In this document: positions 1-9,969 of the stretch, one piece after another
Layout: every line of letters begins with the position of its first letter
How positions within the stretch are numbered: position 1 is the stretch's first letter
NCBI RefSeq assembly: GCF_014229245.1
Contig: NZ_JAARZJ010000014.1
Location: 1-64,000, forward strand
From: Listeria farberi
GTDB taxonomy: Bacteria > Bacillota > Bacilli > Lactobacillales > Listeriaceae
DNA length: 64,000 bases
Reading direction: 5' to 3'
The notes under the pieces: generated by a model
Told to the model about the DNA's origin: nothing
The model's input: only the letters and a program-made list of their open reading frames with translations
Database searches by the model: none
Position numbers and translations under genes: made by a program

Positions 1-91
1 TTTTAAAGGATTGGATTTATTTGGCTATAAATAGATTTTTTTAAATTCGTTTTAATTTAGTTTTAACAAGGGATATCAATTTATATAAACT

Positions 92-181
92 TCATTGTTC
101 ACTCATTGTTCACATTTCTACTTTTTTCATAGGTTTTGTATGAAATCACCTCTATTTAATGACAAATTCCATATGTATAAT
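92..181 (+). promoter_or_regulatory. Upstream region of the adhesin gene
   Basis: An 11-bp unit TCATTGTTCAC occurs twice head to tail (92-102 and 103-113). A TATAAT -10 box lies at 176-181, about 45 nt before the TTG start. No good -35 is visible at 17 nt spacing. The tandem repeat may be a regulator site; that is inference. Confidence 0.4.
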
Positions 182-226
182 AAATAGGAATGAACCTACA
201 ATATGTAGAATGGGAGGAAAAATAAA

Positions 227-3200
227 TTGATTAGAAAAATCTTTATAGGGATTTTATCTTTTACTATCTTAATACAAACTGTGATTGTCTCAAACCATAG
301 TATTGTTTATGCAACTACTGATGAGCAGCAACAAGAAGCTATTAAGTTAGAAAAAAAATCAACTAATAATGAAGCTGATAATAATACAATTGTTATAAAA
401 GGAGCTGTGAAAGATAAAGAATATAAATTATCTTTACCAAAATCTTTTAGTTTAGATGAGAAAAAGACAGGAAAAGAAGTTGAATATGACAAAGGAAAAA
501 ATGAGCTAACAATTATAGGTACAGGCGAAGAAATAACGTTATATTTACTTCCTTCTCAAACAGGAACATACGAATTAGAACTAAAAGAAGGGGATAAAGT
601 ACAAGCAAAGTTAGAGTTAGTTGTTAAAAACGTAGATGAAGAAGTTGCAAAAACAGTCAAAAAATCAAGTAGACAGTTACTTGGTTCATCTATTTCGGAT
701 AAATTATTTCTTCAAGCGGATTCAAGTAAAGCTACATTAGCTAATTATACAGAACAAATAACTTTTAACTATTCTATTAATTTTCTAGATGGCTCTTCAA
801 CATTGAAAAACGGTAAATTAGTAATAGACTTTAATAACTCTAATCTTGAATTAGTGAATTATCCTAAAGATACAACAGCAAATAGAAATATAAAATCAAC
901 ATCTTATAGTGCGCTTACAGGTAAATTAACCATTAACTTAGTGGATAATATATCTAGTGGTGCTCCATTTGATATTCCAATCGTTGTACGAGCTGGTTAT
1001 GGTGCAAAGCCAGGAGTACCAATGGACCTAAAAGCTACACTATCAGGTGAGAACAGTGCTGGTGACACCTACACACCAGAAGAAAAAACAACCACAGTTA
1101 ATTTAGAAGAAAGTAGCACCAATTTAGATTACAGCCCAATTACAGCAGGTGATAATAGCTGGGAATTTAATATGAAAGAAATCGCATATTCACTTAAGCC
1201 AGGTGGATATTCCATCCAATGGCCTGAAATCCAGAAGAAAAGTTTGGAAAATAAAAGTTTCAAAAATTTAAAATTAGAATATCTTAAAGAAAATGGTGGG
1301 GATGTTATATCTATTAATACAGCAGATCCTTACGTAATTAGATTCGGAGAGCCTTATTGGTCACAGCTTAGTACAGTTAATGGTAAAGCAAATGTACTTG
1401 TTAATGATGATGAGAAGCAAGTAGTCGAATATGGACCAATTAATGCTAATATTTACAAAAAAATACAGGTATCAATGGCAGCGAAAATACCAGCAGATGC
1501 GGTTAAAGGAACAGTTTATACTGGTACGGTGAATGTATATGATGAAGATGTTTTAGTAACTTCCATTAAAATTAAGAGCGAAGTGGCTGACTCAGCTACT
1601 TCAATAGCTGTCGATAGCAAAGTTTCTAAAACAAGTATATCAGAAGGTGATGTAATAGAATGGGGATTCATGCCTAGAATATCTTCTGCGGCACCAGGTG
1701 TAAATGATTTAGAAATTGTGGCACCAATTCCTGAAGGGATTAAAGCATTATCTTTCACTCCTAATAATAACTCAATGGCAAGTATGAAAAAATTAGAGTA
1801 TTATCAGAATGGTAAATGGATATCAATGGCTCCTCAAACATCTAGTGGTTGGGATTTTTCAAAGATTGACCAGTCAGTTAATCGCATTGAAAAGTTAAAG
1901 CTTACATCTAGAGATGGAATTATTAATGATAAAGATATGCCGCCTTATACTTATGGCACAATTCGAATGCAGAATATTGGTGTGAAAGCAGGAGAAACTT
2001 TTAAACTCCAACCAGAATCTATCACCTATACAGACTCTGACAACACGAGTAAAGCAATTGATACAACTACAAGTAGTTATGAAAAGAACGTTCAAGTAGT
2101 AGAAAAAACTTCTGATCCAGCGAAAATAAATGGCGAAGTTTTCTTATCTTCAAATGCTGGTATTTATGGCAAAGGATTTGAAAGTACAATTTTCTTTAAT
2201 GGTGACAAAATTGCACAGTCAGTTCGCTTAGGCTCATTTGGAAGTAAACTAGAAAATCCATATATTTTTGTAGTAGTACCAAAGGGTATAGATGTAGAAA
2301 CTAAGAGAAATTTCATTCAACAACCTTATAGAAGCACATTAAATTATACGTATGCTCCTTCTAATGGAACGGATACGCTTTACCCTAAATCTAGTGCAGA
2401 TGTTCAAGGACAAGAAACTTTATCAGATGGTTCCACATTGTATTACTGGGAAGCGCCAGATACTGGTTTAGCAGCAGGCATGGAAAGTTGTGAAATGTTA
2501 GCATTAGATTTACTTTTTAAATTAAATAAAACAAACAGTGGCGCTAATAAAGTAGAATTTGGTATGGGATCAATGACTGATTCCAGCTGGAATTTAAATG
2601 GCGCTGCTAATTCAGGACTTGAAACAAAAGAATTATCTAGCGAATTACAATCTAAACTTCCAGGAGTAACATCTACTAAATACTTGTCTACATCGAAGGT
2701 AGCTGAAGTAGGTGTATCTAATAGCCTTGCAACTAAAATGAAAATTAAAGGAAGTCAAGATAACGACTTTGTTGATGTTAGTACAAGTACAGCTACTACA
2801 ATTCCAGGTAAAAGAGTAGATTATAATTTAACATTTGAAAATAATGGTACAAGAAGTATGAATAACTTGGAAATTATTGATATACTTCCACACATTGATG
2901 ATCAGTATGTTTTAGGAACTGGTCCACGTGGATCGAAGTTTTCAGTTATCCCGACTAGTGAAATCGAAGTTCTTGTTAATGGAGAGAAAAGTGATTCAGC
3001 AACTTTAGAATATTCAACAAGTAATACACCTGAACGTTTCGATACAAACGGGGAGAATGTAGCAGGCGATCCTTGGCAAATCTCGGCTCCAACAAATATG
3101 ACTGATGTGAAAAGTTTCCGAATTAAACTACCGAATACAGAATTCAAAGTAGGGGACGAAATCACACTAAATTTTGAAGCAATAGTTCCAACTGATGCTC

Positions 3201-6200
3201 CAAGAAATGGTGAAATGGCGTATAACTCGATTGCTTACCGGATTGACAAGGAAACAAGCTCTGGTACAAGCAAATTAGCATCAGAACCTCCACGTGGGGG
3301 AGTAAAAAGTACAAGTCCATCAACAGATTTAAACATAGCCGGTAATTCTTTTTCCGATCTTAACAAAAATGGTGTACAAGATGAGGATGAACTAGGGTTA
3401 AATGCTGTTAAGTTAGATTTATACAAAAAGAATAATAATGAATTTGAGAAAGTGGAAACCGTTTATACTTCCTCGGACTCTTTGGATAAAGAAAAAGGTT
3501 TATTTGATTTTAATGGCTTGAGTAATGGAACCTATAAAATAGCTGCTCATCTACCAAATAAAAACGCAGACTTTATTACTACTGGTCCATACAAAATCGT
3601 AAAAGATTCAAAAGATGATTCCATTGGTTGGGTAACTGTCAATAACTCTACAGAATTCACCATTGATGATTTGGCTAGCGGAAATCCTAAAAATCTAGTT
3701 GGTATCCAAATACCTATTTACATGTCAACACCTATTAAAGGAGCTGTTGTTTTTGTAAATAAAGACGGAGAACCAAAAATCACATCTTACGGTCAAGATT
3801 ATGAAATAGCTTTATTTGATCAAGATGGAAAAGAAGTACAATCAGCAATTAAAACGAATAGTAAGGGAGAATTTTCTTTTGGCGATGTAGCTATTAAAAA
3901 TCCGGCTAATTTTAAATTGAAAGTAACTGCGCCAACAGGAACGAATTTTGTCTATTCGGCCAAGAACCCTCTATTTAATATGTCTACCAATGAATATACT
4001 TTAAATAGTGTAGTTCCAGGTGTGGGTGGAGTAGCAGAAATTTATATTACTGAAACTAGTAAACCAACTACAAAAATTATACTAGATAGGGAAGTTACTC
4101 CAAGTGCGATTACAATTGAATCAAGCGATGAAGCGACAGAAGTAACAAATGAATGGACATTAGAAGATAGTAACGGAACAGTTATTTATTCCGGAACTGG
4201 AAATACGATTCGTATTCCAAACGATGAAGGAACGTATATAGCTAAAAACACAGCAACAGATGAAGCTGGAAACACGGCTTCCGATGAAAAAACGTTTGAT
4301 ATCGATTATACAATTCCAACATTAACTGTTAATCAAGATTCATCTGCAGAAGTGAATAGTACTGAAGCAAATATTGATTGGATTAAGCCATTAAATGTAG
4401 TAGCAACAGATACGCATGATGGAAATATCACGCCAGTAATAGACTATAGTAAAGTTAAATGGGATGTACTTGGAACATATCCAGTTACTGTTACAGCAAC
4501 GGATGCAAGTGGTAATAAAGCCACTCAAACAGTAGATTTACGCATAGTAGATACTATCGCGCCTACAATTATAGTAACGAATAATCCATTAACTTATTCT
4601 ATCGAAAATATGCGGAAATTAACTGAACAAGGATTGTATACAGCGGCAGGACTTATCGGTGGAGATAATTATGATTTAGCACCAGGTCAACCAGTCCAAC
4701 CAAATAAAAAGCCAATGGTATTTACTAGTAACTTTAGTACTATTTTTAGTGATATCACTAGTGTGAAAGCTGGGCAATATCAAGTTCAAGTAAATTTAGC
4801 AGATTCTAGTGGAAATCAAGCTATTCCACAAACAATTACTATTAATGTAGTAGATACTGTAGGGCCTGTAATTAAAGCAGATAATGTGTCTTACCACGTC
4901 AATACAACAAAAACAGAAGCAGAATTCTTCCAAGATGCTCGTTTAGATGTGACAGATAACAATGATGATACAACTGATTTAATTATTACTTCTAATTTTG
5001 CTGAAAAAGTAAACTTGAATAAGCCTGGTAAGTATGAAGTAACCATCACTGCTACAGATACTGCGGGTAACCAAACAACAAAAAAAGTAACGGTTGAAGT
5101 AAGTAAGGATAAACCAGTTATTACTGCAGATCCAAAAATAAGTTATCAAGGAAAAACAGAAGTAACCGAAGCTAACTTTTTAAGTGATATCCATGCAGAA
5201 GTAACAGATGAATTATCTAGTGATGTTAAAATTACTAGTGATTTTGCAGAAAAAGTAGATTTAAACAAAGCAGGAACATATACAGTTACTTTAAATGCAG
5301 AAGATGAATACGGTAATACTGCAGAACCTGTAAAAGTGTCAGTAAGCATCTTTAATAAAATCGCACCAACTTTCAAAAATGCTGATAATAAAACAATCGA
5401 AGCAGTAAACGAGTTACCATCATTAGAATCTATATTTAATATTGAAGCAACAGATTATCTTTCAGGTAATAAATTAAAAGTAACTTATACACCAGAACAA
5501 ACAATTAAAGGCAATGTTCCAGGTGAGTATTCTATTAAAGTAACAACGAAAGATGATTCAGGCAACACAGCTGAAACAACTGTTACTTTAACAATTAAAG
5601 ATACAACTGGACCAAGCATAGAAATGAGTAAATCAACAAACAAATTAGAAGTACAAAGCAAAGAACCGAATTGGTTAACTTTCTTTGGAGTAAAAGCGAC
5701 TGATATTGTTGATGGTGATGTTACAAAAAATATTATAGTAGATAGTAGTGAAGTTAATCTTAATAAAGTAGGAACTTATCCTATCTACTTTACTGTTACT
5801 GATGCACTTGGAAATAAATCCAGTAAATTAAAAGGCACAGTGCAGATTGTAGATACAAGTAGCCCTATACTGACCATCGACAAAGTAGAAATTAGTTATC
5901 CAAAAGGAAAACCAGTTTCTGATAAGCAATTTTTGCAAGATATTGGTGCCAAAGCTACAAATAGTTATGGAACTGTAACAATAACTACTAATCTAAGTGA
6001 AATTGTTGATTGGAACACAGCAGGGCAGTATAAAGTAACTGTAACGGCGACAAATTCATCTGGAGGCGTTGATAAGAAAATTATTCTATTAACAGTCAAA
6101 AAAGATGATTCATCGTTTATAGTAACACCAGGTAAGAATAATAATAACAAACCAACAAAAGATCCAAAAACAACGAAATCAACAAAAAATATGCCGAAAA

Positions 6201-6304
6201 CAGGAGATACTTTGAATACAGAGCTAATTTTCATGGGTGTTACGTTGCTATTTGTTGGAGGATGGATGTTCTTAAGAAGAAAAACAAAAGTAAAAACAAA
6301 GTGA
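227..6304 (+). CDS. bapL: BapL-like giant LPXTG-family cell-wall adhesin
   Basis: A 2025-residue secreted surface protein, probably covalently anchored to peptidoglycan by sortase A. A signal peptide covers residues 1 to about 30 (basic start, hydrophobic core, ending near VYA). A long beta-rich adhesin-like region follows, then an SdrD B-like segment with a calcium-loop-style stretch (DLNKNGVQDEDELG) near residue 1045. Tandem DUF5011/Ig-like repeats with recurring DxxGN motifs run from about 1360 to 1960. The C terminus has NMPKTGD, a hydrophobic helix and an RRKTK tail. The TTG start has GGAGG at a suitable distance. Length and architecture match Listeria BapL (about 2000 residues). The methionine in place of leucine in LPXTG is atypical. 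Role in adhesion or biofilm is inference from the family. Confidence 0.8.
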   Translation: MIRKIFIGILSFTILIQTVIVSNHSIVYATTDEQQQEAIKLEKKSTNNEADNNTIVIKGAVKDKEYKLSLPKSFSLDEKKTGKEVEYDKGKNELTIIGTGEEITLYLLPSQTGTYELELKEGDKVQAKLELVVKNVDEEVAKTVKKSSRQLLGSSISDKLFLQADSSKATLANYTEQITFNYSINFLDGSSTLKNGKLVIDFNNSNLELVNYPKDTTANRNIKSTSYSALTGKLTINLVDNISSGAPFDIPIVVRAGYGAKPGVPMDLKATLSGENSAGDTYTPEEKTTTVNLEESSTNLDYSPITAGDNSWEFNMKEIAYSLKPGGYSIQWPEIQKKSLENKSFKNLKLEYLKENGGDVISINTADPYVIRFGEPYWSQLSTVNGKANVLVNDDEKQVVEYGPINANIYKKIQVSMAAKIPADAVKGTVYTGTVNVYDEDVLVTSIKIKSEVADSATSIAVDSKVSKTSISEGDVIEWGFMPRISSAAPGVNDLEIVAPIPEGIKALSFTPNNNSMASMKKLEYYQNGKWISMAPQTSSGWDFSKIDQSVNRIEKLKLTSRDGIINDKDMPPYTYGTIRMQNIGVKAGETFKLQPESITYTDSDNTSKAIDTTTSSYEKNVQVVEKTSDPAKINGEVFLSSNAGIYGKGFESTIFFNGDKIAQSVRLGSFGSKLENPYIFVVVPKGIDVETKRNFIQQPYRSTLNYTYAPSNGTDTLYPKSSADVQGQETLSDGSTLYYWEAPDTGLAAGMESCEMLALDLLFKLNKTNSGANKVEFGMGSMTDSSWNLNGAANSGLETKELSSELQSKLPGVTSTKYLSTSKVAEVGVSNSLATKMKIKGSQDNDFVDVSTSTATTIPGKRVDYNLTFENNGTRSMNNLEIIDILPHIDDQYVLGTGPRGSKFSVIPTSEIEVLVNGEKSDSATLEYSTSNTPERFDTNGENVAGDPWQISAPTNMTDVKSFRIKLPNTEFKVGDEITLNFEAIVPTDAPRNGEMAYNSIAYRIDKETSSGTSKLASEPPRGGVKSTSPSTDLNIAGNSFSDLNKNGVQDEDELGLNAVKLDLYKKNNNEFEKVETVYTSSDSLDKEKGLFDFNGLSNGTYKIAAHLPNKNADFITTGPYKIVKDSKDDSIGWVTVNNSTEFTIDDLASGNPKNLVGIQIPIYMSTPIKGAVVFVNKDGEPKITSYGQDYEIALFDQDGKEVQSAIKTNSKGEFSFGDVAIKNPANFKLKVTAPTGTNFVYSAKNPLFNMSTNEYTLNSVVPGVGGVAEIYITETSKPTTKIILDREVTPSAITIESSDEATEVTNEWTLEDSNGTVIYSGTGNTIRIPNDEGTYIAKNTATDEAGNTASDEKTFDIDYTIPTLTVNQDSSAEVNSTEANIDWIKPLNVVATDTHDGNITPVIDYSKVKWDVLGTYPVTVTATDASGNKATQTVDLRIVDTIAPTIIVTNNPLTYSIENMRKLTEQGLYTAAGLIGGDNYDLAPGQPVQPNKKPMVFTSNFSTIFSDITSVKAGQYQVQVNLADSSGNQAIPQTITINVVDTVGPVIKADNVSYHVNTTKTEAEFFQDARLDVTDNNDDTTDLIITSNFAEKVNLNKPGKYEVTITATDTAGNQTTKKVTVEVSKDKPVITADPKISYQGKTEVTEANFLSDIHAEVTDELSSDVKITSDFAEKVDLNKAGTYTVTLNAEDEYGNTAEPVKVSVSIFNKIAPTFKNADNKTIEAVNELPSLESIFNIEATDYLSGNKLKVTYTPEQTIKGNVPGEYSIKVTTKDDSGNTAETTVTLTIKDTTGPSIEMSKSTNKLEVQSKEPNWLTFFGVKATDIVDGDVTKNIIVDSSEVNLNKVGTYPIYFTVTDALGNKSSKLKGTVQIVDTSSPILTIDKVEISYPKGKPVSDKQFLQDIGAKATNSYGTVTITTNLSEIVDWNTAGQYKVTVTATNSSGGVDKKIILLTVKKDDSSFIVTPGKNNNNKPTKDPKTTKSTKNMPKTGDTLNTELIFMGVTLLFVGGWMFLRRKTKVKTK

Positions 6305-6368
6305 TTCATCATAATAGTAAGATTCAGTAACTATTGGAAGAATGTAGTAAGATTCAAAAGTTAGACCT

Positions 6369-6401
6369 AAAAACCGATCAGATAAATCTGGTCGGTTTTT
6401 T
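6369..6401 (+). terminator. Rho-independent terminator of the adhesin gene
   Basis: AAAAACCGA pairs with TCGGTTTTT, with an inner TCAGA/TCTG arm and a T-run, 65 nt after the stop codon. Confidence 0.85.
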
Positions 6402-6551
6402 ATGCGGTCATTCATGATATTGGAATAGCCCACAATCAAATTTTGCTTTGATTCAGTAATGTTTTTTGTATAGTTTCATTTAAAAATACGCCCCCGGAGT
6501 TAGATTTTTTGGTCTAACTAAAGGGACGCACTACAGTGTGTATGTTCGTTT

Positions 6552-7019
6552 TTACAAATACTTAGTAATAAACTCGCTGTTCTGCGGTCGATCTTTGCTT
6601 TCCAGTACAGAAATATCATGGATAATACTATCTAATTTAATTTGATCCATTTCAAGTTCTATTTTTTGTTGGAGTAGTTCATATTTACTTGAAAGTACTT
6701 GTTGGATATTGGCTCCGACGATGCAATCTGGGTTTGTTTTTGGATCAACATGAATTAAATTCGTATTGCCTTCTATACTCTTATAAACATCAAGCAGTGA
6801 AATATCTTCTGGCGCTCTAGTAAGAATCGGATTCGCTTTACCGGTTTGTGTGGTAATTAAATCAGCTTTTTTTAAATTACTCATAATTCTTCTAATATTA
6901 GCAGGATTTGTTTTGACACTACTGGCAATTATTTCGCTCGATAACAAATTCGTATTTTTAAAAATTTCTATATAAGCCAAAATGTGGATAGCATCACTAA
7001 ATTGGATGGAGTATTTCAT
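6552..7019 (-). CDS. Rrf2-family transcriptional regulator
   Basis: A protein of about 155 residues with an N-terminal winged helix (MKYSIQFSDAIHILAYI...) typical of the Rrf2 family. The start at 7019 is chosen because AAAGGA lies 9 nt upstream; an in-frame TTG at 7037 has no site. Only one cysteine is obvious (NPDCIVG), so an Fe-S cluster of the IscR/NsrR kind, which needs three, is unlikely. It is divergent from the SDR gene at 7135, and a YwnA-like local repressor role is likely. A hairpin (AGTTAGA/TCTAACT, 6498-6519) lies beyond its stop codon. Confidence 0.8.
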   Translation of the reverse strand: MKYSIQFSDAIHILAYIEIFKNTNLLSSEIIASSVKTNPANIRRIMSNLKKADLITTQTGKANPILTRAPEDISLLDVYKSIEGNTNLIHVDPKTNPDCIVGANIQQVLSSKYELLQQKIELEMDQIKLDSIIHDISVLESKDRPQNSEFITKYL

Positions 7020-7134
7020 TTTATTCAATCCTTTCAATGTTTCTTCTTGACTTATCTTATCATAATGTTTATTATAAAGGTGTAAATTATAAATGTACAG
7101 CTTAAATAATTAAAATTTTGAAGGAGTGGTTTAA

Positions 7135-7980
7135 ATGACTTATTTAGTAACTGGTGCAACAGGTGGACTTGGTGGTTATGCTTTAACTTATTTAAAAGAA
7201 TTGGTTCCAATGTCTGATATGTATGCTTTAGTTCGCAGTGAAGAAAAAGGAGCGGATTTGAAAGCAGCAGGATTTAATATTCGAATTGGTGATTACGGTG
7301 ATGTAGAGTCAATGAAACAAGCATTTGCAGGGATTGATCGTGTGTTGTTTGTCTCTGGTGCTCCAGGAAATCGTCAAGTAGAGCACGAAAATGTAGTGAA
7401 TGCTGCAAAAGAAGCAGGAGTTTCTTATATTGCTTACACAAGTTTCGCAGACGCAAATAATTCCACTAGTGCTCTAGCGGCGGATCATATTTTTACTGAA
7501 AAAGTAATCAAAAAATCCGGAATTGCGCACACTTTCTTGCGTAACAACTGGTACTTCGAAAATGAAATGCCAATGATTGGTGGCGCTTTGAATGGTGAAA
7601 AATTTGTATACGCAGCTGGAAACGGAAAAGTGGGCTGGGCATTAAAACGCGAATATGCAGAAGTAGCTGCAAAAGCTGTTGCAGGCGCTGAATTCCCAGA
7701 AATCCTTGAACTATCTGGCCCACTAATGACATACGCAGAACTTACAGAAGCATTAAAAGAAGCTACTGGAAAAGATTTCGAAGTCATTTCTTCTGATGAT
7801 AAAGGATTTGTAGAAAATTTAGTTTCTGTCGGATTACCACAGCCTGTTGCAGAAATGTTTCTATCTTTCCAACACGATATTAAGAATAATCAATTAGATG
7901 TTGTTTCTAATGATTTTGAAAAAGCATTAGGAAAACCATTGACAAACCGCGGGGATGCACTTCGGGAATTGTTGAAATAA
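7135..7980 (+). CDS. NmrA-like NAD(P)-binding SDR oxidoreductase
   Basis: A 281-residue atypical short-chain dehydrogenase of the NmrA / NAD(P)H-binding quinone-reductase-like type. The Rossmann dinucleotide motif TGATGGLGGYAL sits at residues 7-18. The C-terminal half has the usual NmrA features (LRNNWYFEN and AAGNGKVGWALKREYAEVAA). It lacks a clear YxxxK catalytic pair, as many NmrA proteins do, so it may be a redox sensor or a quinone reductase. GAAGGAGTGG precedes the ATG. The divergent Rrf2 gene shares the 115-bp intergenic region, which suggests direct control. The substrate is unknown. Confidence 0.8.
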   Translation: MTYLVTGATGGLGGYALTYLKELVPMSDMYALVRSEEKGADLKAAGFNIRIGDYGDVESMKQAFAGIDRVLFVSGAPGNRQVEHENVVNAAKEAGVSYIAYTSFADANNSTSALAADHIFTEKVIKKSGIAHTFLRNNWYFENEMPMIGGALNGEKFVYAAGNGKVGWALKREYAEVAAKAVAGAEFPEILELSGPLMTYAELTEALKEATGKDFEVISSDDKGFVENLVSVGLPQPVAEMFLSFQHDIKNNQLDVVSNDFEKALGKPLTNRGDALRELLK

Positions 7981-7984
7981 AATA

Positions 7985-8016
7985 AAACAGTCTACCTTGG
8001 TCGAGGTAGGCTGTTT
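7985..8016. terminator. Bidirectional terminator
   Basis: AAACAG-CTACCT pairs with AGGTAG-CTGTTT around a TGGTCG loop, flanked by A- and T-rich tracts. It sits between the convergent SDR and condensation-domain genes. Confidence 0.75.
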
Positions 8017-8017
8017 C

Positions 8018-9286
8018 TTATTTAAAAGGAAATTCCGAAATCATCTCCTCCAAAAATTCTTTCTGCCAAGCGTGATCTTGCATAGTACCATGCAAATTAG
8101 TACTTAGTGTCAGCTCATTTCGGAAAGTAGTAGCGGCGACTTGGAAAAACGGTGCATATTTTAAAGAGCCGCAAATAAAACAATCCTTTAAAGTGATTCC
8201 TTTAAAAACGAGTTTCTTTTCGTCAATAATTCCGATATTCGTAAAACTTGTTTTCGGAATAGAATACATTTTTCCAGAAGCTTTTTTTGCGAAAATGTAG
8301 CGCTTTTTCTTGAAAATCAGTTCCAATAAATAATAAATTCGCAGAGGGGCTAAGCTGTTTTTTTGTGAATTGAGCGATTTTTTGACGGCTTGGAGTGTAC
8401 TTTCGAAAGACGTTAGGTCGTCATCTGCGCTAATTTGGCATGTAATATTGGCGGTTAGATTGGTAATTCCGCTACTGGTTTTACTTGGCAAATACTTGCG
8501 GAGATCCACCGGGCAATCAATGGAAAGCTCATGTTCCCCTGTTGTTTGCAGAACGGTGCGCGCCATTGCGGCAAAAAGAACGTCATTCACCGTCGCACCG
8601 TGCTCTTTTGCATAGTGGAGGATTTGCGAAAATTTCTCTTTTGGTAGTTTAGTCCAAATAACTTTTGGATTTTTCGGGTCACCTTTTAGTGGAAATGTTG
8701 GATTTTTGATGGATTGTTGCTTCGTTTTTTCAGTGAAAATCGTTTTTATTTCTTTGCGTGAAAATTGCTCGAAAACTTGTTTTAAACTTCGCGAACCTAA
8801 GCTCAAATTCGCATGGTAATCTGGGTTTTCTAGCAACTTAGAATAAAGTTCGCTCAGCAAATATAGATATTCCTTAAAACCAGCGCCATCCGCTAACATA
8901 TGATTCATTATAATAACAAGCTGATCGGCGCTCTCAGTCCGAACAACAGTAAAACAAATTTGTGGACCATTTTCAGTAGATAGTTTTGCAATGAGTGCGC
9001 GATTCACTTCGGTTTCTGGCGCCTTTGTTTCAACGAGGAAAACCAAATCCTCCTCAGAAAAAACACTTTCTTGCCAAAAAGCACCTTTTTTTGTTTCCTT
9101 AAAATGGCAAAGAAGTAGCGGAAGTTTTTTAGTAGACTGCATAACTGCTTTTTTTAGAACGTCTATATTTAAATGACTATCAAATGTGAGCACAGTATGC
9201 AAATGGTGGTCATTTTTCATTTTTTCTCCAGAAATATAATGTTTAACATCAGAAGGTTCAGCGGGATAACTCGTGATTTTTACCAT
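8018..9286 (-). CDS. Condensation-domain (NRPS-C/WS-DGAT-like) acyltransferase
   Basis: A stand-alone 422-residue protein of the chloramphenicol-acetyltransferase-like / NRPS condensation superfamily. The sequence MNHMLADGAGF contains the family motif HxxxDGxG in a variant that keeps H, D and G. The DFGW-type C-terminal region is recognisable only weakly (TSFTNIGIID). There is no adenylation or carrier domain in or near it, so it is not a complete peptide synthetase; it more likely esterifies or acylates a small molecule. A sigma-B-type promoter lies just upstream (9327-9352), consistent with a Listeria stress gene annotated as a peptide synthetase module. Substrate unknown. Confidence 0.75.
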   Translation of the reverse strand: MVKITSYPAEPSDVKHYISGEKMKNDHHLHTVLTFDSHLNIDVLKKAVMQSTKKLPLLLCHFKETKKGAFWQESVFSEEDLVFLVETKAPETEVNRALIAKLSTENGPQICFTVVRTESADQLVIIMNHMLADGAGFKEYLYLLSELYSKLLENPDYHANLSLGSRSLKQVFEQFSRKEIKTIFTEKTKQQSIKNPTFPLKGDPKNPKVIWTKLPKEKFSQILHYAKEHGATVNDVLFAAMARTVLQTTGEHELSIDCPVDLRKYLPSKTSSGITNLTANITCQISADDDLTSFESTLQAVKKSLNSQKNSLAPLRIYYLLELIFKKKRYIFAKKASGKMYSIPKTSFTNIGIIDEKKLVFKGITLKDCFICGSLKYAPFFQVAATTFRNELTLSTNLHGTMQDHAWQKEFLEEMISEFPFK

Positions 9287-9321
9287 GGGGTTTCCTTCTT
9301 TCTTCGGTTTAAATAGTTGTT

Positions 9322-9356
9322 ACTAGTTTCCCTGAAAGCAGAACTGTGAAACTAGT
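9322..9356 (-). promoter_or_regulatory. Sigma-B-type promoter embedded in an inverted repeat
   Basis: On the minus strand GTTTC (9352-9348) and GGGAAA (9332-9327) are separated by 16 nt from GTTT to GGG, close to the general-stress consensus GTTT-N14-17-GGGWAW. Both boxes fall in a perfect 9-bp inverted repeat, ACTAGTTTC (9322-9330) and GAAACTAGT (9348-9356). Confidence 0.7.
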
Positions 9357-9422
9357 TGCTATTTCAATTCTGGCTACGTATACTGAACGTATGCTAGATA
9401 ATATTTTTAGGAGGCACTTAAC

Positions 9423-9925
9423 ATGACAAACAGAACATTAACTACCAAGTTGTTAGGAACAGTACCTTATTCGGACGAAAAAGGCACTATGATGGATGCT
9501 GTAATCCTTTTAGATGGTAAAGAAGTGACAATCGACTTTAATATTTCGAGAAACTTACTTCAGAAGATTATTTTAAAAATATCGTTACTTTAACGGATCA
9601 AATTCCAGAACTTTACTTAAGAGCAAAGAAAACTATTTTAGCGCAATTTGCAGTGAATGATACGATTATTAATTATTTTGAGTTTCATATAGAAGAATTA
9701 ACAGAAGACGTTTTAGAAGTCTCAGAATGTGGTGCAATAGAAAATATAACAAATGAAATATTAGTTGATAAATTAGTGCTATCAGGTGCTTGGTTTTCAG
9801 AAAATGCTAATAATGAGCTCGATTTAACATTCGATTTCAAATTATTACCAGAAGTTAGCGATGAACTTTTAGTTGTTCGTTTTAATACAAAAGGAGAAAT
9901 TATTGAATTAGCTCATGAAAGTTAA
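9423..9925 (+). pseudogene. DUF2004-like protein interrupted by a 1-nt frameshift
   Basis: AGGAGG at 9409-9414 and an ATG open a frame (MTNRTLTTKLLGTVPY...) that is lost near 9551-9553. The remainder continues in another frame (LTSEDYFKNIVTLTDQIPELYL...) to the TAA at 9923. Adding one A to the AAA run at 9551-9553 restores a protein of about 167 residues, so this looks like a single-base deletion in a short homopolymer. The acidic alpha/beta C-terminal part resembles DUF2004 proteins of unknown function. A restart at GTG 9653 would give 90 residues without a good ribosome site. A sequencing error cannot be excluded. Confidence 0.75.
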
Positions 9926-9969
9926 TAAAAAATCGCCATTCCATTTGAGAACGGAATGGCGATTTTTTT
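9926..9969. terminator. Bidirectional terminator
   Basis: A strong stem AAAAATCGCCATTCC / GGAATGGCGATTTTT serves the DUF2004-like gene and the convergent PBP gene. Confidence 0.9.

Noticed and set aside
6498-6519. Hairpin AGTTAGA/TCTAACT as a terminator for the Rrf2 gene
   Set aside because: No T-run follows on the minus strand; kept only as a note in the Rrf2 entry.
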